In this document: in pieces, positions 1-7,664 of the stretch
Layout: each line of letters starts with the position of its first letter
Numbering within the stretch: position 1 is the stretch's first letter
NCBI GenBank assembly: GCA_041394145.1
Contig: JAWKIW010000017.1
Coordinates: 58,219-122,218, forward strand
DNA length: 64,000 nt
Direction: 5' to 3'
DNA from: JAWKIW01 sp041394145
GTDB lineage: Bacteria; Actinomycetota; Acidimicrobiia; Acidimicrobiales; Acidimicrobilacustridaceae
Position numbers and translations under genes: made by a program
The notes under the pieces: generated by a model
The model's input: only the letters and a program-made list of their open reading frames with translations
The model's database searches: none
Told to the model about the DNA's origin: nothing

Positions 1-876
1 GCCGTGGTGGAGGTCGGGCTCCTCGGGAGGTGGGACGCCACCAACGTGGTCGACGCCGAGGTGGCGGTGGTGACCAGCGTCGGGCCCGACCACACCGACT
101 TCACCGGTGATTGGCGGCGGGCGATCGCCGAGGAGAAGTCGGGCATCGTCAAGCCCGGATCGTTCCTCGTGCTCGGCGAGACCGACCCGGCGCTGCAGCC
201 GGTGTTCGCGGCGGCGGCCGGCGACCGCCTGTGGGTGCGCGACGACGACTTCGGCGTCGACGCCGACCGGGTCGCCCTCGGCGGTCACCTCGTCGACCTG
301 TACACGCCGGGTGGCGTGATCCCCGAGATCTGGCTGCCGGTGCACGGCGAGCACCAGGTCACCAACGCCGCGATCGCCCTCGCCAGCGCCGAGGCCTTCT
401 TCGGGCGCCCCCTCGACGAGGAGGTGGTGCGGGGCGCCTTCTCCCGCCTGGCGCTGCCGGGTCGCTTCGAGGTGGTGGAGCACGCCCCGCTCGTCGTGGT
501 CGACGGCGCCCACAACCCCGACGGCTGCGCCACGGTCATGGCCACCCTCGACGAGGAGTTCGACGTCGCCGGTCGGCGGATCCTCGTGGTCGGCTTCCTC
601 GACGGCCGCGACCCCGATGCGCTGCTCGAGGCGCTCGACGCCCGCCGCGCCGATCTGCTGGTGGCCTGCTCGCCCGACTCGCCGAGGGCGCTGCCCGCCG
701 AGCGGCTCGCCGAGATCACCGAGTCCCTCGACATCCCGACGGCGGTGGTGCCCGACGTGGCGGCCGCCGTCGACCAGGCCCGCACGATCGCCGATCCCGA
801 CGACGCCATCGTGGTGACCGGCTCGCTCTACGTCGCCGGCGCCGCCCGCGCCGCCCTCGGCCTCCCACCCCCCTGA
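1..876 (+). CDS. folC: Folylpolyglutamate/dihydrofolate synthase FolC, C-terminal part (5' end outside window)
   Basis: Cytoplasmic Mur-ligase-fold enzyme that adds glutamate to dihydropteroate or tetrahydrofolate. Only about 290 C-terminal residues are present, because the frame is already open at base 1. The sequence shows EVGLLGRWDATN, the family's E-V-G-L-G-G-R-x-D-A-T-N block with Leu at the second Gly, then SVGPDHTDF, EEKSGIVKPG and the VVDGAHNPDG box that marks the start of the C-terminal glutamate-ligase domain. The stop is TGA at 874-876, and a strong palindrome follows 24 nt later. folC upstream of ndk and mreB is a common actinobacterial order. The true start cannot be seen. Confidence 0.93.
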   Translation, partial: AVVEVGLLGRWDATNVVDAEVAVVTSVGPDHTDFTGDWRRAIAEEKSGIVKPGSFLVLGETDPALQPVFAAAAGDRLWVRDDDFGVDADRVALGGHLVDLYTPGGVIPEIWLPVHGEHQVTNAAIALASAEAFFGRPLDEEVVRGAFSRLALPGRFEVVEHAPLVVVDGAHNPDGCATVMATLDEEFDVAGRRILVVGFLDGRDPDALLEALDARRADLLVACSPDSPRALPAERLAEITESLDIPTAVVPDVAAAVDQARTIADPDDAIVVTGSLYVAGAARAALGLPPP

Positions 877-899
877 GCCGCGCTCGTTGGGCGTTCTTG

Positions 900-935
900 T
901 CATGGGATTGCGTGCTCCCGCACGCAATCCCATGA
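900..935. repeat. Dispersed palindrome copy 1 (GTTCTTGT-box family)
   Basis: A perfect 16-bp stem (900-915 with 920-935) has a 4-nt loop and sits between folC and ndk. It is flanked on the left by GTTCTTG (893-899) and on the right by CCGAAA. The same stem core (GATTGCGTGC) and flanks recur at 25247 and 26249. It could act as a bidirectional terminator or be a REP-like element. Confidence 0.8.
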
Positions 936-998
936 CCGAAATCGGGGTGGGGGGCTGCTAGCAGACTTCGGCACAGGAATCCACCGATGCGGTCGGCG

Positions 999-1004
999 TA
1001 CTGT
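999..1004 (+). promoter_or_regulatory. Probable -10 element of ndk (leaderless start)
   Basis: TACTGT lies 8 nt before the ATG of ndk. Transcription would then start at or next to the start codon. No Shine-Dalgarno sequence is visible. Confidence 0.5.
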
Positions 1005-1012
1005 GCGCCGCC

Positions 1013-1432
1013 ATGGATCGCACCTTCGTCATCTGCAAGCCCGACGCCGTCGAGCGCGGGCTGGTGGGCGAGATCGTCGGCCGCTTCGAGCGCAAGGGGC
1101 TGACCCTGGTCGCGCTGGAGCTGCGGCAGGTCGCCGAGGAGCTGGCCGCCGCCCACTACGACGAGCACAAGGACAAGCCCTTCTTCGGCGAGCTCATCGA
1201 GTTCATCACGCGCTCGCCGGTGGTGGCGATGGTGGTCGAGGGTCCGGAGGACACGTGGAAGCTCGTCCGGGCGATGATGGGCGTGACCAACCCGCGCGAA
1301 TCCGCTCCCGGCACGATCCGCGGCGACCTCGGCATCGTCACCACCGAGAACCTCGTGCACGGCTCGGACTCCCTCGCGTCCGCCGAGCGCGAGATCGCCC
1401 TCTGGTTCCCGGGCCTCGCCGCCACGGACTGA
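1013..1432 (+). CDS. ndk: Nucleoside-diphosphate kinase
   Basis: Transfers the gamma-phosphate from ATP to NDPs through a phosphohistidine. The 139 residues match the usual family length. CKPDAVERG at 8-16 is the nucleotide-binding KPD motif. RESAPGTIRGDLG at 95-107 is the substrate-binding loop. NLVHGSDS at 113-120 carries the catalytic His116. The ATG at 1013 is preceded by a TACTGT box 8 nt upstream and no ribosome-binding site, so the mRNA is probably leaderless. It sits between folC and the mre cluster, as in other actinobacteria. Confidence 0.97.
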   Translation: MDRTFVICKPDAVERGLVGEIVGRFERKGLTLVALELRQVAEELAAAHYDEHKDKPFFGELIEFITRSPVVAMVVEGPEDTWKLVRAMMGVTNPRESAPGTIRGDLGIVTTENLVHGSDSLASAEREIALWFPGLAATD

Positions 1433-1733
1433 GGCCCTCGTCGCCCCCATGGAGCGACCGTCCCCGACCGCCCGGCCGAGAAAACCGGCCCCCAACTGGG
1501 ATGTTGCATTTCGATTACGACGGACTAGGGTGACCCCCGGAGCGGTGCGGAGGCGACGTGGCCCCGGAGCGCTTCGCGGCCGGCGAGGCCGGCACCCCTG
1601 AACGCCAGCGTCCGCCCCCGGGAGCCGCAGCCCCGGCGGTGGGTGCACCGAACAGCAACCTCCGGAACGAGCAACCCACCCGCCGCCGGCCCCACCGCTC
1701 GGGGCCGCCCGAGGAAGCGAGACAGGCAGCACC
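1433..1733 (+). promoter_or_regulatory. ndk-mreB intergenic region with probable mreB promoter
   Basis: No gene is supported in these 301 bases. TTGCAT at 1504-1509 and TAGGGT at 1526-1531 with a 16-bp spacer form the best sigma-70-type promoter seen here. It would give an mreB leader of roughly 195 nt. The leader is GC-rich and may be structured. No known riboswitch was recognised in it. Confidence 0.5.
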
Positions 1734-2771
1734 GTGCTCTCCTCCTTCAGCTCGATCATGGGCCGTGACATGGCGGTCGACCTGGGGACGGCCAACACCC
1801 TCGTGTACGTGCGGGGTGAGGGCATCGTCCTCAACGAGCCGTCGGTCGTGGCCGTCAACGTCAAGGACGGCCGCCCCGTCGCGGTCGGTGCCGAGGCGAA
1901 GCGGATGATCGGCCGCACGCCCAGCCACATCCAGGCCATCCGGCCGTTGAAGGACGGCGTCATCGCCGACTTCGACATGTGCGAGAAGATGCTGCGGTAC
2001 TTCATCCAGAAGGTGCACCAGCGCCGGTGGGCCAAGCCGCGGATGGTCATCTGCGTGCCGTCGGGGATCACCCCGGTCGAGCAGCGCGCCGTGCAGGACG
2101 CCGCCGAGAACGCCGGCGCCCGCAAGCCGGCCTACATCATCGAAGAGCCGATGGCCGCAGCCATCGGCGCCGGCCTGCCCGTGCAGGAGCCGACCGGCAA
2201 CATGATCGTCGACATCGGCGGTGGCACCACCGAGGTCGCGGTGATCTCCCTCGGTGGCGTGGTCACCAGCCAGTCGATCCGCGTCGGTGGCGACGAGCTC
2301 GACGACGCCATCATCCAGTTCATCAAGAAGGAGTACAGCCTGGCCCTCGGCGAGCGCACGGCCGAGGAGGTCAAGATCACCCTCGGCTCGGCGTGGCCGC
2401 TCGAGGAGGAGCTGTACGCCGAGATCCGCGGGCGCGACCTCGTGACCGGGCTGCCGAAGACGATCGTCACCTCCACCGAGGAGATCCGCGACGCGCTCGA
2501 GGAGCCGGTGGCGGCCATCACCGACGCCGTGAAGACCACGCTCGACAAGACGCCGCCCGAGCTGGCGGCCGACATCATGGAGCAGGGCATCGTGCTCGCC
2601 GGTGGCGGGGCGCTGCTCAACGGCCTGTCGTCGCGCCTCGAGCACGAGACGGGCATGCCGATCGTCATCGCCCCCAACCCGCTGTACTGCGTGGCCATCG
2701 GGTCGGGGCAGTCCCTCGAGGAGTTCGAGGCGCTCAAGGGCGTGCTGTTCTCGGCGAATCCGACCGCCTGA
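1734..2771 (+). CDS. mreB: Rod shape-determining protein MreB
   Basis: Bacterial actin that forms membrane-bound filaments and organises the lateral-wall synthesis complex. The 345 residues are full length. D16-LGTANT is the phosphate-1 loop, DIGGGTTEVAV from residue 160 is the phosphate-2 loop, and LAGGGALLNGL is the adenosine motif. A GTG start at 1734 gives MLSSFSSIMGRDMAVDLG. An ATG nine codons in (MGRDMAV) is the alternative and would drop a short N-terminal hydrophobic stretch of the kind that can help membrane binding. mreC follows 13 nt after the stop. Confidence 0.97.
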   Translation: MLSSFSSIMGRDMAVDLGTANTLVYVRGEGIVLNEPSVVAVNVKDGRPVAVGAEAKRMIGRTPSHIQAIRPLKDGVIADFDMCEKMLRYFIQKVHQRRWAKPRMVICVPSGITPVEQRAVQDAAENAGARKPAYIIEEPMAAAIGAGLPVQEPTGNMIVDIGGGTTEVAVISLGGVVTSQSIRVGGDELDDAIIQFIKKEYSLALGERTAEEVKITLGSAWPLEEELYAEIRGRDLVTGLPKTIVTSTEEIRDALEEPVAAITDAVKTTLDKTPPELAADIMEQGIVLAGGGALLNGLSSRLEHETGMPIVIAPNPLYCVAIGSGQSLEEFEALKGVLFSANPTA

Positions 2772-2784
2772 GTAGGGTGCCGCC

Positions 2785-3612
2785 GTGGCGCTCTCCCGGC
2801 GATCGAGTCGCACGCGGTTCACGCTCGTCCTGCTGATCCTGACCTCGATCACCCTCCTGACCCTCGACTTCCGCGGCTTCCCGCCGCTGGAGTCGGCGCG
2901 CAGCGCGGTGCTGGGCGTGTTCGCGCCCGTCGGCGACTTCTTCAGCGGCTTGTTCCGGCCGGTCGGCAACGCGTGGACCAGCGCGTTCGACGCCGACGAC
3001 ATCCGGTCCCAGAACGAGCAGCTGCGCCAGCAGGTCGCCGACCTGGAGGGCCGCCTCGCCAACAACGAGTCGGCCCAGAAGGAGCTCGAGCAGCTCAAGT
3101 CCCAGCTCGACATCCCCTTCGTCGGCCAGATCCCCACCGTGAAGGCCCGCATCGCGTCCGGGGCGATCGCCAACTTCGACGACACGGTGGAGATCGACAA
3201 GGGCACCGGCCAAGGCGTCGACAAGGGCATGCCGGTGGTCTCCGGTGCGGGCCTGGTGGGCACGGTGATCCGGGCTTCCGACAGCCGGGCGGTCGTGAAG
3301 CTCATCACCGATCGCACCACCAACGTCGGGGTGAAGGTCCCCGGCAAGCAGGGCTTCGGCAAGACGGTCGGCCAGGGCGACCCACGCCGCCTCCGGGGCG
3401 AGTTCGACCGGTCCTCGGCCGTGGCCGAGGGCGACCTGCTGGTCACCAGCGGCGCTGCCCGCAGCATCTACCCCGAGGGCATCCCCGTCGGGAAGGTGAC
3501 CTCGCTCAGCACCAACGACGCCGAGCTGCGCAAGGACGCCGACGTCGAGACGCTCGTCGACCTGAACGATCTCGACTTCGTCACGGTCCTGCAGTGGCGG
3601 CCGCCCACATGA
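2785..3612 (+). CDS. mreC: Rod shape-determining protein MreC
   Basis: Bitopic elongasome protein that links MreB to PBP2/RodA outside the membrane. It has 275 residues: a single TM helix around 13-31 (FTLVLLILTSITLLTL), a coiled coil around 73-108 (QNEQLRQQVADLEGRL), then the two beta domains typical of MreC with GLVGTV and VVKLITD. The start is GTG at 2785, with TAGGGT only 6 nt upstream (2773-2778), so the gene may also be transcribed leaderless from inside the mreB end. The stop at 3610-3612 overlaps an ATG (ATGA). Confidence 0.95.
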   Translation: MALSRRSSRTRFTLVLLILTSITLLTLDFRGFPPLESARSAVLGVFAPVGDFFSGLFRPVGNAWTSAFDADDIRSQNEQLRQQVADLEGRLANNESAQKELEQLKSQLDIPFVGQIPTVKARIASGAIANFDDTVEIDKGTGQGVDKGMPVVSGAGLVGTVIRASDSRAVVKLITDRTTNVGVKVPGKQGFGKTVGQGDPRRLRGEFDRSSAVAEGDLLVTSGAARSIYPEGIPVGKVTSLSTNDAELRKDADVETLVDLNDLDFVTVLQWRPPT

Positions 3613-3718
3613 TCCCGATCGCGGCCGGCGTCGTGTCCGGCGCCGCCCACATGAGCCCGGACGGGCGCGCCCGATCGGCGCCGGTCGCCACGTCGCCGGT
3701 TCCGCCCCGGAGCCCGGC

Positions 3719-4246
3719 GTGAGGTGGCCGGCGCGGTGGGGCTGGCGGGTCGCCCTCGTCGTGATCTCCGCCGCCATCCTCCAGCGCGGGGTGGCGTCGC
3801 AGGTCCGGCCGTTCGACGTCGCGCCCGACCTGCTGCTGCTGGTGGCCGTGGCCGGCGGCATCGCCGCCGGTCCGCAGCGGGGCGCGGTGGTCGGGTTCTT
3901 CTCGGGGCTGGCGCTCGACCTGCTGCTGCAGGGACCGCTCGGGCTGGCGGCCCTCAGCTTCTGCCTGGTCGGCTACTTCACCGGCCGCTACGAGGGGTTG
4001 GTGACCCGAGCTTCACGGTGGGTGGTCATGATCACCGCCTTCGTGGCCTCGGCGCTGGGGGAGTCGCTGTACGTCGCCCTCGGCCAGCTGCTCGGCCAGA
4101 CGAACATGCTCTCGTCACGCCTGTGGCTGGTGATCCTGGTGATCTCGGTGGTGAACGCGCTGCTCGCCCCCCTCGCCGTCCGCGTCCTGCGCTGGGCCAC
4201 CGACGACCCCTCCCGCTTCGGCCCCACCCGCCCGGCGCTGCGGTAG
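3719..4246 (+). CDS. mreD: Rod shape-determining protein MreD
   Basis: Integral membrane partner of MreC. It has 175 residues with five or six hydrophobic helices (VALVVISAAILQ, LLLLVAVAGGIAAG, FFSGLALDLLL, ALSFCLVGYF, VVMITAFVASAL, LWLVILVISVVNALL) and the family's GFFSGLALDLL segment. The GTG start at 3719 overlaps a TGA (GTGA) that closes a 37-codon open frame running from the ATGA at the end of mreC. The spacing to PBP2 is 115 nt. Confidence 0.92.
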   Translation: MRWPARWGWRVALVVISAAILQRGVASQVRPFDVAPDLLLLVAVAGGIAAGPQRGAVVGFFSGLALDLLLQGPLGLAALSFCLVGYFTGRYEGLVTRASRWVVMITAFVASALGESLYVALGQLLGQTNMLSSRLWLVILVISVVNALLAPLAVRVLRWATDDPSRFGPTRPALR

Positions 4247-4361
4247 CCCGATCTGGGCGGCGAGGGCCCTCGTGGCCGGTCGCCATCCGCCGATGCGCGA
4301 GCGCCCCGCGATGCGCCGAGGAACCGATCGTGCTGGAATCGGCGTTGATCTCTTCTGACCG

Positions 4362-6341
4362 ATGGAATCCGAGTCCCCCCGCCTGCGGCTGAGCATCCTG
4401 GCCATCATCGTCGTGTCCCTCTTCGGGGCCCTCTTCGCGCGCCTGTGGTACCTGCAGGTCATGGCGGCGCCGCAGTTCCAGGACGTGGCCGCCGCCAACC
4501 GCGAACGGGTCATCTACGAGGAGGCACCCCGGGGCCGGATCCTCGACCGCAACGGCCGGGTCATCGTCGACAACCGCACCTCGCTGGTCGTCACCGCCAG
4601 CCCCCGCCAGCTCGACCAGTCGGGGCATCGCAACGACGTGCTGCTGCGGCTGGCGACCGCCCTCACCGATGCGGGGACGCCCACCAAGGTCGCCACCCTC
4701 GAGCGCCGCCTGAACGACAAGCAGTACAGCCCGTTGCAGCCGATCCCGGTCGCCATCGACATCCCCGAGGCGCTCGAGATCGAGCTGGCCGAGCGGGCCG
4801 AGGACTTCCCCGGCGTGGAGGTGACGCGGGAATCCGTGCGGGCCTACCCGAACGGTCCCCTGGCCGCCCACGTGGTCGGCTACGTGGGGCGCATCTCCGA
4901 GCAGGAGCTCGAGGCCCGGATGGGCACCAAGGACAACCCGAAGGAGGCCGACAAGCCCTACCAGCCCGACTCCGACATCGGCAAGGCCGGTGTCGAGCGC
5001 ACCTTCGAGGACGACCTGCGGGGTCAGCCCGGTGTGCGCCGGATCGAGATCGACGCCAAGGGAACGCCGATCCGCACGATCGACTACACGCCGCCGCGCT
5101 CCGGCAACGATCTGCAGCTGACGATCGACCTCGACATCCAGGCCAACGCCGAGGCCACCCTTTCCGCCCAGCTCGACGCCATCAAGGGTGGCGTCACCCG
5201 AGAGGGGACCAAGACCGCGCAAGCGGGCTCGCTGGCCGCGGTCGACCCGCGCAACGGCGAGGTCCTCGCCATGGCCTCGTTCCCCACCTACGACCCGGCC
5301 GAGTTCGTCAACGGCATCAGCACCGAGCGCTACGCGCAGCTCACCGGTGGCGACGCCGCCGACAACCCCTTCCCGAACCGGGCCATCGCCGGTGAGTACG
5401 CGCCGGGCTCCACCTTCAAGCTGGTCACTGCCTACGGCGGGCTCGACCGGGGGCTGGTCACGGCCAGCTCGCCGTTCTACGACGGCGGCTGCCTGCGGGT
5501 CGGCGACCGCGATTTCTGCAACGCCGGCAAGGTGGCCCATGGTGCGGTGCCGATGCCGCGGGCGCTGACCGTGTCCAGCGACGTGTACTTCTACTCGCTG
5601 GGGCAGCGCTTCTGGAACCAGCGCGACGAGTACGGCGACGGCATCCAGTCCGCGGCGCGGGGCTTCGGGTTCGGCACCGCCACCGGCGTGCAGCTGCCCG
5701 GCGAGTCGGCTGGCATCATCCCCGACCCCGAGTACAAGCGGAAGCTGTGGGAGGCGCTGCCGCCGGACCAGCAGCGCAAGGGCGACCCCAACTGGTATCC
5801 CGGCGACAACGTGAACCTCGCCATCGGGCAGGGCTACGTGCTGGCCACGCCGCTGCAGCTGGCCAACGCCTACGCCACCTTCGTCAACCACGGCCAGCAC
5901 CATCAGCCCAACATCGCCCTGCGGGTGCTGATCCCCGCCGGCGACCCGACCGATCCGAGGTCCGTGGTGAAGTCCTTCGAGCCCCGCGTCGACCACACGG
6001 TCGACCTGCCCGACAACGTGTTCGAGCCCGTGCACGAGGGCCTCATCGGCGTCGCCTCGTCGCGGGAGGGCACGGCCTACGACGCCTTCCGGGGCTTCGA
6101 CCTCAAGAGCTTCCCCGTGTTCTCCAAGACGGGCACGGCCCAGGTCCAGGGCAAGGCCGACAACGCCCTGTTCGTGGCCTGCGGTCCCGATCCCTCGTAC
6201 CGCATCTGCGTCTCGGCCGTCCTCGAGCAGGCCGGCTTCGGCGGCGAGGCGGCGGCGCCGGTGGTGCGCCGGGTGCTCGAGCCCCTCGCCGGACAGGCCC
6301 AGTCCGACTGGAAGCCCGGCGTCGTGCGGGGGAACGACTGA
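4362..6341 (+). CDS. mrdA: Penicillin-binding protein 2 (elongasome transpeptidase)
   Basis: Class B PBP that crosslinks peptidoglycan with RodA. It has 659 residues. A TM helix lies around 8-28, then the pedestal/dimer domain (RGRILDRNGRVIVDNR), then the transpeptidase domain. The catalytic triad is visible: S350-T-F-K (APGSTFKLV), SSD (SSDVYFY, the SxD form usual in PBP2) and K589-TGT. The ATG at 4362 has no obvious ribosome-binding site. The stop overlaps the rodA start (TGATG at 6339-6343), so the two are translationally coupled, as expected for a PBP2-RodA pair. Confidence 0.96.
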   Translation: MESESPRLRLSILAIIVVSLFGALFARLWYLQVMAAPQFQDVAAANRERVIYEEAPRGRILDRNGRVIVDNRTSLVVTASPRQLDQSGHRNDVLLRLATALTDAGTPTKVATLERRLNDKQYSPLQPIPVAIDIPEALEIELAERAEDFPGVEVTRESVRAYPNGPLAAHVVGYVGRISEQELEARMGTKDNPKEADKPYQPDSDIGKAGVERTFEDDLRGQPGVRRIEIDAKGTPIRTIDYTPPRSGNDLQLTIDLDIQANAEATLSAQLDAIKGGVTREGTKTAQAGSLAAVDPRNGEVLAMASFPTYDPAEFVNGISTERYAQLTGGDAADNPFPNRAIAGEYAPGSTFKLVTAYGGLDRGLVTASSPFYDGGCLRVGDRDFCNAGKVAHGAVPMPRALTVSSDVYFYSLGQRFWNQRDEYGDGIQSAARGFGFGTATGVQLPGESAGIIPDPEYKRKLWEALPPDQQRKGDPNWYPGDNVNLAIGQGYVLATPLQLANAYATFVNHGQHHQPNIALRVLIPAGDPTDPRSVVKSFEPRVDHTVDLPDNVFEPVHEGLIGVASSREGTAYDAFRGFDLKSFPVFSKTGTAQVQGKADNALFVACGPDPSYRICVSAVLEQAGFGGEAAAPVVRRVLEPLAGQAQSDWKPGVVRGND

Positions 6342-7501
6342 TGGCCCTGTCGATCGGTCGCAGCACCCAGGACCTCAGCCGGCGCGACCTGAGCCGGCGC
6401 CGCGACCTCAGCGCGCCGTGGCGTCACATCGACCTCGTGCTGGTGGTGGCCACGGTCGCCCTCGCCGCCATGGGCACGCTGATGGTGTTCTCGGCCACCA
6501 AGGGCTCGGGTGACGTCGCCGACACCACCTACCTCAAGCGCGAGCTGCTGTGGATGGTGGTCGGGCTGGGGGCCATGGCCGGGGTGGCGCTGTTCGACTA
6601 CCGCCGACTGCTCGACTGGGTCTGGCCCATCTACGGCCTGTCGCTGCTCGCGCTGGTGCTGGTCGTGTCGCCGTTGGGACAGCGGTCCAAGGGCGCCCAG
6701 GCCTGGTTCGGCTTCGGCGCGTTCCAGCTCCAGCCGGCCGAGTTCGCCAAGCTCGCCCTGATCATCGCCCTCGCCGCCCTGCTGTCGGCCTACGAGGGCC
6801 ACGTCGACCTGCGCCGCCTCGGGATCCTGCTCGGCGTCGCCGGCGCCCCCATGCTGCTGATCATGCTGCAGCCCGACCTCGGCATGGTCCTCATCTTCCT
6901 GGCCGTGCTCATGGTCATGCTGCTCGTCGGCGGCGTCCGCGGCCGCTACCTGCTGGCGCTGCTCCTCATCGGCGTCGTGGCCACCTTCGGGGTGCTCAAC
7001 TCGAGCGTGCTGAAGCAGTACCAGAAGGACCGGCTCACCGCGTTCATCAACCCCGCCAACGACACGCAGGGCGCGACCTACAACGTGAACCAGTCCCAGA
7101 CCGCCATCGGCGCCGGCGGCGTGGCCGGCCAGGGCCTGTTCAACGGTCGCCAGACCCAGCTGCGGTTCGTCCCCGAGCAGCAGACCGACTTCATCTTCAC
7201 CGTGGTCGGCGAGGAGCTCGGCTTCGTCGGCGCGTCGGTGGTGCTCGGCCTGTACGCCACGATCCTGTGGCGGGTCTGGCGCGCCGCCGCGCTCGCCCGG
7301 GACCGCTTCGGTCAGCTGCTGTGCGCCGGCGTGCTGGCCTTCTTCTTGTTCCAGGTCTTCGAGAACGTGGGCATGGCCATGGGGATCATGCCGGTGACCG
7401 GCATCCCCCTGCCGTTCCTGTCCTACGGCGGCACGTCGATCGTCACCTCGTTCATCGGCGTCGGCCTGGTCCTCAGCGTCCACATGCGCCGCTTCCGGTA
7501 G
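6341..7501 (+). CDS. rodA: Peptidoglycan glycosyltransferase RodA (SEDS family)
   Basis: Polytopic SEDS polymerase that works with PBP2. It has 386 residues with about ten TM helices. The conserved VPEQQTDFIFTVVGEE segment holds the essential Asp. MPVTGIPLPFLSYGGTS is the SEDS signature. The start ATG at 6341 overlaps the PBP2 stop. The cytoplasmic N-terminus has a small arginine-rich repeat (DLSRRDLSRRRDLS) before the first helix, which is not a usual RodA feature and is probably family-specific. Confidence 0.96.
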   Translation: MALSIGRSTQDLSRRDLSRRRDLSAPWRHIDLVLVVATVALAAMGTLMVFSATKGSGDVADTTYLKRELLWMVVGLGAMAGVALFDYRRLLDWVWPIYGLSLLALVLVVSPLGQRSKGAQAWFGFGAFQLQPAEFAKLALIIALAALLSAYEGHVDLRRLGILLGVAGAPMLLIMLQPDLGMVLIFLAVLMVMLLVGGVRGRYLLALLLIGVVATFGVLNSSVLKQYQKDRLTAFINPANDTQGATYNVNQSQTAIGAGGVAGQGLFNGRQTQLRFVPEQQTDFIFTVVGEELGFVGASVVLGLYATILWRVWRAAALARDRFGQLLCAGVLAFFLFQVFENVGMAMGIMPVTGIPLPFLSYGGTSIVTSFIGVGLVLSVHMRRFR

Positions 7502-7551
7502 CGACCGCTCGGTTGCCCCGATCCAGCGCCGGACGCGGCCGGCCTCCCGGC

Positions 7552-7598
7552 TTCCGGTGTCGTTCGCTTCCAGACGTCGAGAGCCAGCGACACCGGAA
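7552..7598 (+). terminator. Stem-loop after rodA
   Basis: An 11-bp perfect stem (7552-7562 with 7588-7598, TTCCGGTGTCG) encloses a 25-nt loop in the 163-nt gap after rodA. It is a possible rho-independent-like terminator for the mre operon. No U-tract follows, which is usual in high-GC actinobacteria. Confidence 0.45.
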
Positions 7599-7664
7599 CG
7601 CAGGTGAGCCCTGCACCGGGCATTCCCCGATCCGCCGCCTGCTCCGGTAGCATCACCGCCTGAG

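Noticed and set aside
716..2125. Long open frames on the strand opposite mreB, mreC, PBP2 and rodA (for example 1515-3467 and 4032-6035 minus)
   Set aside because: They mirror the third-position GC of the real genes, have Arg/Gly/Asp-rich composition and no recognisable domains.
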